A stretch of DNA of 64,000 bases from JAGVSR01 sp963786675 (GCA_963786675.1 CAWAZY010000001.1:62001-126000), one strand, 5' to 3'; counted from the first letter of the stretch, positions 1-9,665 are shown. Notes: generated from the sequence alone by a model not told the origin. A program made the numbers and translations.

Positions 1-74
1 CCCGCCAGCGCAATCCACATCACCCAAATCTGGCGCAGACCGGGGGCGTCCTTGAGCGTTCGGGGAGATGTCAT
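1..74 (-). CDS. Start of an unidentified gene, cut by the window edge
   Basis: An ATG at 74 on the minus strand opens a frame that runs off the window edge after about 24 codons. The peptide starts MTSPRTLKDAPG and then becomes hydrophobic (WVMWIALAG), so it may enter a membrane segment. It lies 52 bases downstream of the glycosyltransferase on the same strand and could be the next gene of that run. Too little is visible to name a family. Confidence 0.4.
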   Translation of the reverse strand, partial: MTSPRTLKDAPGLRQIWVMWIALA

Positions 75-126
75 GGCGTCCTTGCAAGGGGCGTTGCGCC
101 GCGCGCCACACCGGATACCGGCGGCC

Positions 127-1257
127 TCACAGCCCTAGTGCATCCAGATACGTCGCCAGCGCCGGACCGGTTGCAAAAGCCGTCTCCGCTTTGGCGCGGC
201 TGGCACGGCCTTCCGCCCGCATCAGATCGCGGTGCACGTGGAAGCTTTCCATCGCCGCCAGCAGCGCGTCGGGATTGCCGGGTGGCACCTTGCAGCCGTT
301 GACGCGCTCGTCGACGGCTTCACGGCAACCGGGGCGGTCGATTGTGATCAGCGGGCGCGCGGACGCCATGGCTTCGCGCAGCGCGACCGGGGCGCCATCG
401 TCGGCGGACAAATGCACCGCGACATGGGCCTTGGCCAGCACCGCGCGGGTATCGGCGGCTCTGCCCAGGAATTCGACGCCACTGACCGTCAGAATGGTCG
501 TATCGTGTGCCGCCTCGCGGTCCGTCGCGAGCAGGCACTTGGCTGGAATGCCCCGGCGGGCGAGCGCCTGCGCCGCCGTCGCATAGGCACCAATGGCCTC
601 GCGTGCATCTGGGTCGGCGACCATGAGGAACACAACCGGTCCGTCGGCGGCCAGTTCGGGCACGTCTTTGAAGTCCGCGACATCGATTCCGGTTCCCGGA
701 ACGACGATGCAGCGCGTCTGCTGTGCGATCTTCGCAGCCGCCCGCACGGCCAGGAGGTCGTCGGCATTGTGGCAAACGATCGCGTGACTGAACCGGATGG
801 CCCGATCATAGGCCGCGAGCGCGGCTTTGCGGTCAGCGTCCGTGCGACCGCCCAAATCGTTGACCAGCGTGACGATGCGGCCGGCGCCGGATTTCTTTGC
901 GGCGTGCGCGGCAACGCCGGCCAGTCGCGACGACGACACCAGAACCGTGTGCGGGCGCCACGCTGTCAGCTTCTCCCGCAATTGACGCATCAGCCGGGAT
1001 GGCGCGAGAACCGACAGCCCCTGCGGCACAAGATCGAAAGTGCGATGCACGCCGCCCAGGGCATGCAGCGCCGCCACTTCCCCGGAAAGTTGCGATGGCG
1101 CCAGCACGAGCACCTCGTGGCCACGCTGCCGGGCGGCCGCGATCAACGCCGAGCGGTTGCGCAGCACGCCCGCAAGTGACGGCTCGACAATGGCCAGCCG
1201 CCCAGACCCGGAAGAGCTTTCATCGTCGCGCCCGAGCATCAGGGCTCCATGGTCCAT
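127..1257 (-). CDS. Family-4-like glycosyltransferase
   Basis: Predicted cytoplasmic sugar transferase of the two-domain GT-B type, about 376 residues. The N-terminal half has the Rossmann-like start of such enzymes (LAIVEPSLAGVLRNRSALI, then HEVLVLAP). The C-terminal half carries the donor-site signature ALREAMASARPLITIDRPGC followed by REAV, the EX7E-type motif of GT4 enzymes. The frame opens at 1326, but ATGs at 1257 and 1239 are equally possible and none has a convincing Shine-Dalgarno; I chose 1257 because the preceding 23 residues look like translated leader. It follows the MATE transporter on the same strand. Substrate unknown; a role in cell-surface glycan synthesis is inference. Confidence 0.7.
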   Translation of the reverse strand: MDHGALMLGRDDESSSGSGRLAIVEPSLAGVLRNRSALIAAARQRGHEVLVLAPSQLSGEVAALHALGGVHRTFDLVPQGLSVLAPSRLMRQLREKLTAWRPHTVLVSSSRLAGVAAHAAKKSGAGRIVTLVNDLGGRTDADRKAALAAYDRAIRFSHAIVCHNADDLLAVRAAAKIAQQTRCIVVPGTGIDVADFKDVPELAADGPVVFLMVADPDAREAIGAYATAAQALARRGIPAKCLLATDREAAHDTTILTVSGVEFLGRAADTRAVLAKAHVAVHLSADDGAPVALREAMASARPLITIDRPGCREAVDERVNGCKVPPGNPDALLAAMESFHVHRDLMRAEGRASRAKAETAFATGPALATYLDALGL

Positions 1258-1412
1258 GTGTGATGTGCGATACGCCGCTCGTGTTACGCGGTGGGACGCC
1301 GGTGGTCTGGCATAGGTCTGGCCCATGTCCGGGCCACGGCCCCGCCGACCTCAAACGCGCGCCGACCTTCCCCCAAGTCGCGTCTCCCTTGCTAGCAAAT
1401 TCGTCGCGCCGT

Positions 1413-2802
1413 TCAAATCCTGGGCGAGACGTCCAGGCGATCCATAAGCCGGTAACACAGCCAGACTGCCAGCAGTCCGAAGGCGATGGCGCCCACCATG
1501 TTGCCAACGAGTACGCCACTGGCCCCCATCCAGTGCGATCCGGCCATGACAAACGGCACCGTGCCGATCGTGGCGCGGCCCCAGTTCAACATTGTGGATA
1601 AGTGGGCCCGTCCCAGCGTGTTGAACGCCGCGTTCGCCACGAACATTGCGCCCAGAAAGACGAACAACGGCGACAGTTGCACGCAGAACAGGCGGATCAG
1701 ATCGGCAGCCTCGCCGGTGGCCTTGAAGATCCCGATGATGCTCTCGGCGCCGAACGCCAGGACTGCCCAGGCAGCGGCCGTGAACGCTGCGTTCACGGCG
1801 AGGGACAAAGTGAAGGCTTCGCGCATCCGGGATGTCTGTCCCGCACCGAAATTCTGACCGATGATCGGTCCTATGGAGCCCGACAGCGCATAGACCGAAC
1901 CGAAGGCCACGGGAATGATGCGCCCGATGATCGCCCAGGCGGCGACGGCACTGTCTCCGTGCGTGGCGATGGCGGCGGTCACGTAGGCATTTCCAACCGG
2001 GGTCGCGACATTCGTCAGCACGGCGGGGACGGCGACCGCACCCAGGGCCGGCCAGTCCGTTCTGGCAGCCTCCACGGTCGGGCGCGCCACCATGTCGTGG
2101 ACCCGGATGACGGCGTAGAGCCCATAGGCGATCATGCCGATGCGGGCGAGCGCCGAAGCGATCGCCGCGCCGTGGATGCCAAGCCCCAGACTGAAGATCA
2201 AAAACGGATCCAGCGCGACGTTCACGATGGCACCGGTCAGCGTCACATGCATGGCGCGCCGCGCATCGCCGACACTGCGCAAAATCGACGTCGCCGTCAT
2301 GGCCACCGCGAGCGGCGGCAGGAAGGGCACCAAGATCCAAAGATAGTCGCGCGCCAGCTGGTGCGTGCGTCCAGTGGCGCCCAAGAGTGTGAGCAGCGGC
2401 GGAACACTGATCCAGACCAGTGCCGCCAGCACGATGGCGGTCGCACAGGTCAGTGTCATGCGCGCTGGCCGAAAGACGCCGGGCACGATCCCGGTCGCCC
2501 GAACCCACCGCCGGGGATACCAGCGAGGTCGCGGCGATCGAGAGGCCAATACCGATGGAGGTCGTGAAGAACAGGATCGAACTCGCGTAGCCGACGGCGG
2601 CCACGATGGCCTCATCCGCTAGCCACGAGAGAAACAGCATGTTCGCCAGATCGCCGATGAAGATGGCGACCAGACCCACAGCCCCCGTGCCGGTCATGAC
2701 CAGAATATGATTGAGCAGCGGTCCTGTCACGAACCGCGGCGTCTGGCCGTTCCCGGGCGTGGTCGCGCTTGGCAGGGTCACGCTCTGCGGGACATCCGTC
2801 AT
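1413..2802 (-). CDS. MATE-family efflux transporter, interrupted by one frameshift
   Basis: Multi-helix membrane protein of the MATE/NorM family, which exports drugs or metabolites against Na+ or H+. The first reading frame runs from ATG 2802 through hydrophobic helices to the family motif at LVSPAVGSGDRDRARRLSAS. The rest of the transporter (about 350 residues of helices, including ATSILRSVGDARRAM and GPIIGQNFGAG) is in another frame ending at 1413. The switch is near 2455-2472; deleting one base, for example from the GG at 2467-2468, restores a single protein of about 462 residues, the usual MATE length. It starts 18 bases after recR. Either a sequence error or a recent pseudogene. Confidence 0.8.
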
Positions 2803-2820
2803 GGGGTGTTTGTTGTCCTG

Positions 2821-3426
2821 TCAGACGCGCCGGCGCGACTTGATCGCGGCCGCAAGCGTTCCCTCGTCCAAATAGTCGAGTTCACCGCCAACGGGCACGC
2901 CCTGTGCCAGCCGCGATACCGCAACGCCCGACGGAGCGAGTTGATCCATCAGGTAATGCGCGGTCGATTGACCTTCCACCGTGGCGTTGAGCGCCAGCAG
3001 AACTTCCGTGACGTCAGGACCCGCGGCGCGTTCGACGAGACCGGCAATATTGAGCTGCTCCGGACCAATCCCGTCGAGCGGAGACAAGTGGCCGCCCAGG
3101 ACATGATAGCGGGCGTTCACGACACCGGCACGCTCGAGCGCCCAAAGGTCCCCCACCTCTTCCACCACGACGATGAGCGACGCGTCGCGCCGCGGGTCCT
3201 GGCAGATGGTACACGGCGACACGGTGTCGAGGTTTCCGCACTGGGGGCACTCGATGATTTTTTCGACGGCTGTGCGCATGGCATCGGCGAGCGGAACGAG
3301 AAGGTCGTGGCGCTTCTTCAATAGGCCCAGCGCCGCCTTGCGGGCGGAACGCGGACCCAGTCCCGGCAGCCGCGCCAGCAGCGCCACCAGACGCTCGATT
3401 TCAGGTCCTGCGATTTTTTTGGACAT
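2821..3426 (-). CDS. recR: Recombination mediator RecR
   Basis: RecR, 201 residues, acts with RecO/RecF to load RecA on SSB-coated gapped DNA. In order: a helix-hairpin-helix (LPGLGPRSARKAAL, residues 20-33), a four-cysteine zinc finger (C60, C63, C72, C75), a Toprim domain (LIVVVEEVGDLWALE onward) and the C-terminal segment around GVPVGGELDYLD. Length and domain order are standard. It sits in the common bacterial neighbourhood dnaX-ybaB-recR, here with a UPF0314 gene between ybaB and recR, and the MATE gene starts 18 bases downstream, so co-transcription is likely. Confidence 0.97.
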   Translation of the reverse strand: MSKKIAGPEIERLVALLARLPGLGPRSARKAALGLLKKRHDLLVPLADAMRTAVEKIIECPQCGNLDTVSPCTICQDPRRDASLIVVVEEVGDLWALERAGVVNARYHVLGGHLSPLDGIGPEQLNIAGLVERAAGPDVTEVLLALNATVEGQSTAHYLMDQLAPSGVAVSRLAQGVPVGGELDYLDEGTLAAAIKSRRRV

Positions 3427-3509
3427 GGCCGGGTACCGTTAGCATGGGATCGGGCGGCGGCTTACCACGATTCCAGCAGCGGTATTCCGGCTGGGGGGGC
3501 GGTGCGCGC

Positions 3510-4112
3510 CTAACTGGCCGATTGCCATGCCTTTACCGCCTCGATCGGATAAAGCAGCATCAAGACGTTCAGGGTTAGGTTGTCCCGGATCATGTACCCG
3601 GTGAACAATTCAAAGAACACCGCAATCGACACGGTGACCCAGACAGGCAACACCGAAGCGAGAACAAAGCCTACAGACATGGCCAACGCATCGCTGAGGG
3701 AGTTCAAAATCGAGTTGCCGAAATAATCGAGCGCGATGGTCGAGGTCCGGTAGCGCTCGATCATGACCGTGCTGTTTTCCACGATCTCCCACGCGCCTTC
3801 GATGCCAATGGCGACGAGCAGGCGCGTTCCCACCGACGCCTTCGGCATCAGCCAGTGAAGCAGCGCATAGAAGATGAAGCCGTGGATGATATGGCTTGGC
3901 GTATACCAGTCGGTGATGTGCTGGGAGTTTTCCGAACTCTGTACGACGCCGTGCCAGAATTTGATGGTCCCACACGTGCAGATGGGCGTCCGGCCCATCA
4001 CCCAGAGCGCACCGGCCAGCGCGATCAGCAACAGGGCAGCGGCACCCAGAACTGCCGGCGAAAAAGCGCTCGCAATTCCCGCCCCGCGAACGCCCGAACT
4101 CCGATCTGACAT
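3510..4112 (-). CDS. UPF0314 / DUF2585 membrane protein
   Basis: Integral membrane protein of 200 residues in the UPF0314 (DUF2585) family, found mainly in Alphaproteobacteria and without assigned function. The recognisable family block is NSQHITDWYTPSHIIHGFIF (about residues 61-80). Around it are a first helix near residues 18-38 (AVLGAAALLLIALAGALWVM) and at least three further helices (LLVAIGIEGAWEIV, LAMSVGFVLASVLPVWVTV, LMLLYPIEAV). The many polar and His/Glu residues in the helices (HGF, EGAWEIVEN) resemble an intramembrane active or ligand site, but that is inference. It lies between ybaB and recR on the same strand. Confidence 0.88.
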   Translation of the reverse strand: MSDRSSGVRGAGIASAFSPAVLGAAALLLIALAGALWVMGRTPICTCGTIKFWHGVVQSSENSQHITDWYTPSHIIHGFIFYALLHWLMPKASVGTRLLVAIGIEGAWEIVENSTVMIERYRTSTIALDYFGNSILNSLSDALAMSVGFVLASVLPVWVTVSIAVFFELFTGYMIRDNLTLNVLMLLYPIEAVKAWQSAS

Positions 4113-4166
4113 GAAGCCTCCACACCGGGCCGGTGCCCCGACCCGATGCCGGACACGGGCCGGAGG

Positions 4167-4487
4167 CTAGAACAACTTGAGACCCGGCGGAAGCGGGAGA
4201 CCGCCGGTGACTTCACTCATTTTGGACTGCATCATGTTTTCGACCTTGGTCCGGGCATCCTCGGACGCTGCCAGAACGAGGTCCTCCAGGATTTCGCCTT
4301 CGCCCGGCTTCATGAGGCTCGGGTCAATGGTAATGCGCTTCATGTGCCCCTTACCGTTGAGTGTCACACGCACGAGGCCTGCCCCTGACTGGCCCTCGAC
4401 TTCCGCCGCCGATAGCTCTTCCTGCAGCTGCTGCATGCGGGCCTGCATCTGGCCCACCTGCTTCATCATACTCATCAAGTCTTTCAT
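4167..4487 (-). CDS. ybaB: Nucleoid-associated protein YbaB/EbfC
   Basis: Small dimeric DNA-binding protein of the YbaB/EbfC family, 106 residues, almost universally encoded between dnaX and recR. The N-terminal helix is typical (MKDLMSMMKQVGQMQARMQQ), followed by the beta-sheet core (GLVRVTLNGKGHMKRITIDP) and the C-terminal helix of the tweezers-shaped dimer. The frame is open further upstream to 4682, but that part is low-complexity translation of the spacer. The ATG at 4487 has a strong Shine-Dalgarno (GAAAGGA, 5 bases before it) and gives the family length, so I use it. Confidence 0.93.
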   Translation of the reverse strand: MKDLMSMMKQVGQMQARMQQLQEELSAAEVEGQSGAGLVRVTLNGKGHMKRITIDPSLMKPGEGEILEDLVLAASEDARTKVENMMQSKMSEVTGGLPLPPGLKLF

Positions 4488-4602
4488 CAATGTCCTTTCG
4501 TGAATGGCTGAGAGGTGGCGGGCCGCGCACCGCGCTTCAAGGTCTGGACGGGAGGAAACGCCGCTCATCGGGGCCGGACCACACCAGGCCGGCGCCGGAC
4601 GA

Positions 4603-6505
4603 TTATCCGGTTCCCGTTTCGTCATCGCGGTCGTCATCGACGCGGTCCGCGACCGTGGTCCGAACAGCGGCAACCTTGGCATCCGGAAACGCCTCGAACA
4701 CGGCCGCCACCGCCGGATGGGACTTGAGCGCCTGCAATTCGGCCGCCTCCCGCTGACGCTTCTGCTCGCCGAGGGAAAGGTCGCCGCGCGCCTTGGACAG
4801 CACTACCATCCATCGCCGGCCGGTCCAGCGATTGAGCTTTTCGCGCAGGTCATTGGCGATTTCAGGCGACGCGCCCGGCAACAGGAACAGATCGATTGAT
4901 CCCGCCGCGCCGTCGAATTTGACTAGGCTGACGTGTTCTTCGAGGTGCGCGCGCAGACGGGCGTCGCGGCGTTCGCCGGCCAGGGCGACAACATCCTCAA
5001 ACGTGCGCAGGACGCGCAAGGCCGGCGTACCTGCGCTGACGAGCGGCGCGTCGTCTTCGTCACCGAGGCCCTCCACGAGGTCCTCGCCGGCATCCGCGTC
5101 CGCGAGATCACCATAGGCCTCCAAGGGAGGCGGTTCATCGCGCGACGCCTCGCCATTGGCGGAGACATCCTCGTAAATGTCCGCTGCCGCCGGCGGCAGT
5201 TCGTTGACCGGACCCCGGCCGGCGGGTGCCGCCTTGTCGGCGGGAGCGCCCGCGCGCCGCGCGATTTGGCCGGCACCACCCAGCGCCTTCACGATTTCGT
5301 CGGGCGGCGGCAGATCCGCCGTGTAGGCAATGCGAATGAGCACCATTTCTGCTGCCGCCAGCGGGTCGGGCGCCTTGCCGGCCTCATCGAGACCTTTCAG
5401 CAGCATCTGCCAGGCGCGCGCCAGCAAGGGCATCGACAAGCGGCCGGCAAGAGCGGTGGCCCGCCGGCGCTCTTCGGCGGCCAGACCATCGCTGCCCGTG
5501 TCGCTGCCCATGGCCTTGCAGCGGGTGACGACATGCACGGTTTCGGCAAGATCGGCGATCAGCTGGGTTGGCTCGGCTCCGTCCGCGTGCAGCCCGCCGA
5601 ACAACGTCAGCGCCTGCGCGGGCGTACCAGCAAGAAGTGCTTCGAGAAGATCGAACACCCGGCCGCGATCGGCGAGACCCAGCATGTCGCGGACTGTCGC
5701 GGCGGTCACTGTCCCCGATCCCATGGCGATTGCCTGATCGAGGATTGAGAGGCCATCGCGGACGCTGCCGCCGGCTGCGCGCGCGATCATGGCCAGCGCA
5801 TCACTGTCGGCGGTTGGCACCTTCCTTGGCTGCAATGCTGCCCAGATGAGCGCCGAGTTCCGGAACATCGACACGGCGCAGATCAAAACGCTGGCAGCGC
5901 GACAGGACCGTAACCGGCACCTTGCGAATTTCGGTCGTGGCAAAGATGAATTTCACATGCTCGGGCGGTTCTTCAAGCGTCTTCAGAAGCGCGTTGAACG
6001 CGCCCTTGGACAGCATGTGAACTTCGTCGATGATGAAGACCTTGGTCCGCGCGAGGATCGGCTTGTAGCGCGCGCTCTCGATAATTTCGCGCACGTTGTC
6101 GATGCCGGTATTGGAGGCCGCGTCCATCTCGATGACGTCGGGGTGGCGGCTTTCCATGATCTCGGCGCAGTGGCGGCCCAGCTCGGGCATGTCGATCGTC
6201 GGCCGGTCGATGGTGTCCGTTTCATAATTCAGGGCGCGGGCGAGGATTCGTGCCGTCGTCGTCTTGCCGACGCCGCGCACGCCGGTCAGCATGTAGCCTT
6301 GCGCGATGCGGCCCGAGGCAAAGGCATTGCGCAAGGTGCGCACCATCGCGTCCTGGCCGATGAGATCATCGAACGACTGCGGGCGGTACTTGCGCGCCAG
6401 CACGACGTAAGGGCTGACATTGAACACCCCGGTCTCTGCCTGCAGGCTGTGAGACTTTCCGGCGCCGCTCGTCATTTCCGAGGCATCAGATTTTTTCTTC
6501 GCCAT
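4603..6505 (-). CDS. dnaX: DNA polymerase III subunit gamma/tau, interrupted by one frameshift
   Basis: DnaX is the ATPase of the clamp loader and organises the replisome. The first 229 residues hold the AAA+ core: ARKYRPQSFDDLIGQ, Walker A GVRGVGKTTTA, DEVHML (Walker B) and LSRCQRFDLRR (sensor/SRC). As in other Alphaproteobacteria the usual Cys cluster is reduced (only GRHC). After AAKEG the frame runs into TGA at 5801, while the remainder (DSDALAMIARAAGGSVRDGL, then domain III and the tau tail) continues in the next frame to 4603. Deleting one T from 5814-5815 joins them into about 633 residues. The break is inside the ATPase module, far from the A-rich site of the known programmed E. coli frameshift. 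Sequence error is likely because the gene is essential. Confidence 0.9.
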
Positions 6506-6630
6506 GCCCGCCTGCCGCCCTCAAATCGGCTCGAAGAGCCGGGGAGCAAGGCGACCCGCGACGAGTCGCGCCCCCGTGGAGCGCCAGCGCGCCCGAGGCG
6601 CGCGATACGGCGCGTGAACAAGATTTTAGA

Positions 6631-6717
6631 GGCTGGCGGACGACCCGCGTCCTGATCGTTAGGGCTGCTTCGTTCCCGACCTGACCCGGTTGGCGAGGGA
6701 TGCGTCCGCCGCCAGCC
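6631..6717 (-). ncRNA. ffs: Signal recognition particle RNA (4.5S type)
   Basis: Small bacterial SRP RNA, which binds Ffh and targets nascent membrane proteins. On the minus strand the conserved domain IV is present: GGTCAGG at the symmetric loop side, the GGAA-type tetraloop region (GGGAACGAAGCAGCCC) and the closing strand. The 5' end GGCTGGCGG is perfectly complementary to the 3' end CCGCCAGCC, giving the long terminal hairpin and fixing the ends to about 6717 and 6631 (87 nucleotides). A sigma70-like promoter ends 7 bases before the predicted first base. It lies upstream of dnaX, a common place in Alphaproteobacteria. Confidence 0.92.
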
Positions 6718-6724
6718 CAACCGG

Positions 6725-6753
6725 GTTATGGGGCATCGGCGGGAACGTGACAA
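6725..6753 (-). promoter_or_regulatory. Promoter of the SRP RNA gene
   Basis: On the minus strand, TTGTCA (6748-6753) is followed after exactly 17 bases by CATAAC (6725-6730), each close to the sigma70 consensus (5/6 and 4/6). Seven bases later comes the first base of the SRP RNA as deduced from its terminal stem. Promoter spacing and RNA fold support each other. Confidence 0.7.
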
Positions 6754-6811
6754 CCCTTGCGCGTGAGGCATTTGGGGGCCTCCGACCCACAAATCCGTGG
6801 ATGGCGCCGGA

Positions 6812-6839
6812 TGCCGGGCCCGCCCTGGACGGGCCGGCA
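6812..6839 (+). other. GC-rich hairpin between ffs and lspA
   Basis: TGCCGGGCCCG and CGGGCCGGCA can pair around a 7-base loop, with one bulged base. No run of T follows on either strand, so this is not a clear terminator. The rest of 6754-6939 shows no convincing gene. Confidence 0.3.
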
Positions 6840-6939
6840 TTTGACTTCCGCGGCCGGATGCGGCTCTGGATGGGCCACGTCCCAGCCGGGGCGGCCCTAT
6901 CGCCTCGTCACCCGGCGGAAGATCTGACAAGAGACCTGG

Positions 6940-7500
6940 ATGACCCCACCCGACATGCCACACACGCCGCCCCAGCCGGCCCCGCACCAGCCCACTGGCT
7001 GGTTCTGGGGCCCACTGTCCAGCCTCGGTGCCCAAATCGCCCTGGCCACGCTGGTGCTCGACCAGGCCAACAAGTTGTGGATGCTTCTCATCTACCGCAT
7101 CCAGGACAAGGGGCGCGTGGCGGTGACCCCATTCCTGGACCTAGTCTACGTCAGGAACACGGGCGTCAGCTATTCGATGTTCGATTCTGACAGCTATAAC
7201 TGGCAGTTAGGTCTGGCGCTTTTTGCCGTGGCGGCGTCTCTCGGGATGTGGATCTGGCTCAGCCGGTCCGACAGCACGCGCCTGCTGGTGAGGGGCTTGG
7301 CGCTGATCATCGGCGGCGCCCTGGGCAACGCCATCGACCGGCTGTGGCTCGGTGGCGTGGCCGACTTCTACTCCCTGCATGCATTCGGGTTTTACTGGTA
7401 CGTCTTCAACATCGCAGATGTCGCCATTGTTGTCGGCGTCGCGCTGCTCTTGTACGATTCATTCGTCGCGAGTCGTAATGACGCCGCAAAGCCTTCGTAA
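6940..7500 (+). CDS. lspA: Lipoprotein signal peptidase (signal peptidase II)
   Basis: Inner-membrane aspartyl protease that removes the signal peptide of diacylglyceryl-modified prolipoproteins, 186 residues. After a proline-rich N-terminus come a first helix (AQIALATLVLDQANKLWML), the family block VYVRNTGVSYSMF, and the two catalytic aspartate motifs GNAIDRL and NIADVAIVVG. Four hydrophobic segments fit the family topology. The next gene encodes a lipoprotein, a probable substrate. The ATG at 6940 follows AGAGACCTGG and is accepted; the N-terminus is slightly longer than usual. Confidence 0.95.
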   Translation: MTPPDMPHTPPQPAPHQPTGWFWGPLSSLGAQIALATLVLDQANKLWMLLIYRIQDKGRVAVTPFLDLVYVRNTGVSYSMFDSDSYNWQLGLALFAVAASLGMWIWLSRSDSTRLLVRGLALIIGGALGNAIDRLWLGGVADFYSLHAFGFYWYVFNIADVAIVVGVALLLYDSFVASRNDAAKPS

Positions 7501-7568
7501 CGCCTACAATTCAGAGGTTTAACCGCTCCGGTTCCATTCAGGGTCCAGGCGGTCGCAGAGGTCGAACC

Positions 7569-8036
7569 ATGAGCCGAACACCGCGCATTCGTGCCCGTAT
7601 CGCCGTCCTGGCGGTCGCGACCACGCTCGCGCTCGGCGGCTGCGGTGCCGGCGATGTCGAACTCAACGGCGGCATTTTCGACGCGCTCGGCGTCAACAAT
7701 CAGACCCAGAAATCCGAACCCAAACTCGCCGCGCGCACGCCCCTCGTCGTGCCGCCGGCCACCGACCGGCTGCCCCAGCCGGGCCTGCCGCCCGAAGCCC
7801 AGGCCACCGACATGACGGCGTCGATCAACGATCCCGACCGCGCGGCGGTCGTCGACCGGTCTGAACTCGAACGCCAGCAGGCGGCTTACTGCAGTAAACA
7901 TTATGAGCTAGCCAAGGCCCACGGCGACAACGATGCCGATCAGGCCACGGGGCCGCTTGGACCGTGCCGGACGACGATCCTTACCTCCATCAAGAAATGG
8001 ACCGGCGGCGAGACCGAAGAGCAGCCCGAACAGTAG
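7569..8036 (+). CDS. Small lipoprotein, possibly DUF3035-like
   Basis: Exported lipoprotein of 155 residues. The N-terminal signal peptide ends in a clear lipobox (LALGGC, Cys at residue 24), so signal peptidase II would leave a lipidated cysteine. The mature part is acidic and Pro/Gln-rich with no recognisable enzymatic motif; it contains ELNGGIFDALGVN near its start and ends in a low-complexity Glu/Gln tail. The order lspA, lipoprotein, two M16 peptidases recalls other Alphaproteobacteria, where a DUF3035 protein sits here. That family assignment is only a suggestion. Function unknown. Confidence 0.75.
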   Translation: MSRTPRIRARIAVLAVATTLALGGCGAGDVELNGGIFDALGVNNQTQKSEPKLAARTPLVVPPATDRLPQPGLPPEAQATDMTASINDPDRAAVVDRSELERQQAAYCSKHYELAKAHGDNDADQATGPLGPCRTTILTSIKKWTGGETEEQPEQ

Positions 8037-8239
8037 CCCGCCGTGGCGCAGCCCAGGCGCTGTGTTTGTTACCCCGTCGTTTCTTATCGCCGTCAAAGAT
8101 TTGCTGATTTCGCTCCCGCACGGTGCTTCCCCGCGCAGGCATGAACGCCTTGTCATTTGACATGTGCGCAAGGGATGCCGACATCCTTTCCGTGAACGTA
8201 CGCCCCGCGCCGGGCGTGGCCCGCAGCTTCGAGGATCTC

Positions 8240-9640
8240 ATGTCCGCCAAGCCTTCCGCTGTCCGCAGCCTTTATCTTACGGTGATCGTCAGCATGCTAG
8301 CTCTCGCCCAATCCGCCACGGCCACCTTCGCCGCCCCCCGCATCACCGAATACAAACTCGACAACGGCATGCAGGTCGTCGTTATCCCCGACGTGCGCTC
8401 GCCCGTCGTCACCCACATGGTCTGGTACAAGGTCGGCGCGGCGGACGAACCCAAAGGCGTGTCAGGCATCGCGCACTTCCTCGAACACTTGATGTTCAAG
8501 GCAACGGACAAAATCCCAACCGGCGAATTCTCCAAGATCGTCTCGCGGCTCGGCGGGCAGGACAACGCCTTCACGGGGCATGACATCACGAGCTACTTCC
8601 AGCGCATCTCCAAGGATCGCCTGCGCACCGTGATGGAGATGGAAGCCGACCGCATGGTGAACCTCCAACTGGCCGAGAAAGAAGTTCTGACCGAACGGGA
8701 CGTAATCCTCGAAGAGCGCCGCTCGCGCATCGAGAACAACCCGGCCGCCATCCTCGACGAGCAGATGGACGCAGCGCTTTTCCTCCATCATCCCTACGGC
8801 ATACCCGTCATCGGCTGGGAACATGAGATTGCCGCCCTCTCGCGCCAGAACGCGCTCGACTACTACAAGCGCTATTACGCACCCAATAATGCCATCCTGG
8901 TCGTCGCGGGTGACGTGACGCCGGAAGAGGTCAAGGGCCTCGCCACCGATATCTTCGGCAAGTTGCCCGCCAATCCCGCTGCCCCGCGCGCGGAGCGTCC
9001 GGTCGATCCGCCGCAGCGCGCCGCACGCCGCGTCGAGTTCAAGGATCCGCGCGCCGGGAAGGCCTCGCTGCACCGCGATTACGTCGTCCCCAGCTATGTG
9101 AACGGTAAGCCGGGCGAAGCGGAAGCTCTTGACCTTCTCGTCAAGGTCGTGGGCGACGGGCCGACGAGCCGCATCTACAAGAAGCTTGTCGTCGAAGATC
9201 AGGTCGCCTCATCCGCCGGCGGCAGCTATCAGGGCGCCAGCCTCGACGACGGAAAGATCTCGTTCTACGCGGTCGCCGCCGACGGCGTGCCCCTGAGCAA
9301 GATCGAAGCCTCACTCGATGCGGTCATTGCCGATGTCGCCGCCAACGGCATCACAGCAGCCGAACTGGAGCGCGCCAAGAACAGCTACATCGCCGAATAC
9401 ATCTACGAGAACGACAATCAGGCGACGCTGGCCCGCCGCTACGGCTGGGGCCTCGCTCTCGGACGCACGATCGCGCAGATCGAGAGCTGGCCTCAGGACA
9501 TCGGCAAAGTGACGCTCGACGACATCCGCAAGGTGGCCGCCTATCTCGATATGCGCCGCTCTGTCACCGGCATGCTCATCCCCGATGCGCCCGCCGCCGC
9601 TTTGCAAGCCGTGCCCCAGCCTGCCAAAAGCCGCTCATAA
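8240..9640 (+). CDS. M16 family zinc metallopeptidase, catalytic subunit
   Basis: Pitrilysin-family (M16) peptidase of 466 residues with an N-terminal signal sequence (SLYLTVIVSMLALAQSATATFA), so periplasmic or membrane-facing. The zinc motif HxxEH is intact in IAHFLEHLMF, and the downstream third ligand lies in VILEERRSRIENNP. The two-domain M16 architecture is complete (first half to about residue 230, second half to the end). I chose ATG 8240 (MSAKPSAVRSL) because GAGGA precedes it and the signal peptide follows; the frame is open from 8123. It probably forms a heterodimer with the next gene, which lacks the zinc motif. Confidence 0.92.
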   Translation: MSAKPSAVRSLYLTVIVSMLALAQSATATFAAPRITEYKLDNGMQVVVIPDVRSPVVTHMVWYKVGAADEPKGVSGIAHFLEHLMFKATDKIPTGEFSKIVSRLGGQDNAFTGHDITSYFQRISKDRLRTVMEMEADRMVNLQLAEKEVLTERDVILEERRSRIENNPAAILDEQMDAALFLHHPYGIPVIGWEHEIAALSRQNALDYYKRYYAPNNAILVVAGDVTPEEVKGLATDIFGKLPANPAAPRAERPVDPPQRAARRVEFKDPRAGKASLHRDYVVPSYVNGKPGEAEALDLLVKVVGDGPTSRIYKKLVVEDQVASSAGGSYQGASLDDGKISFYAVAADGVPLSKIEASLDAVIADVAANGITAAELERAKNSYIAEYIYENDNQATLARRYGWGLALGRTIAQIESWPQDIGKVTLDDIRKVAAYLDMRRSVTGMLIPDAPAAALQAVPQPAKSRS

Positions 9641-9665
9641 GCCCCGCTAATCCGGAGTCTGGAAT

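Noticed and set aside
5801..5821. Programmed tau/gamma frameshift of dnaX
   Set aside because: Wrong position (inside the ATPase module), no A-rich slippery sequence, and the same +1 sign is seen in five unrelated genes.
8157..8185. TTGACA before the catalytic M16 gene as a promoter
   Set aside because: The -35 match is perfect but no acceptable -10 box occurs 16-18 bases later.
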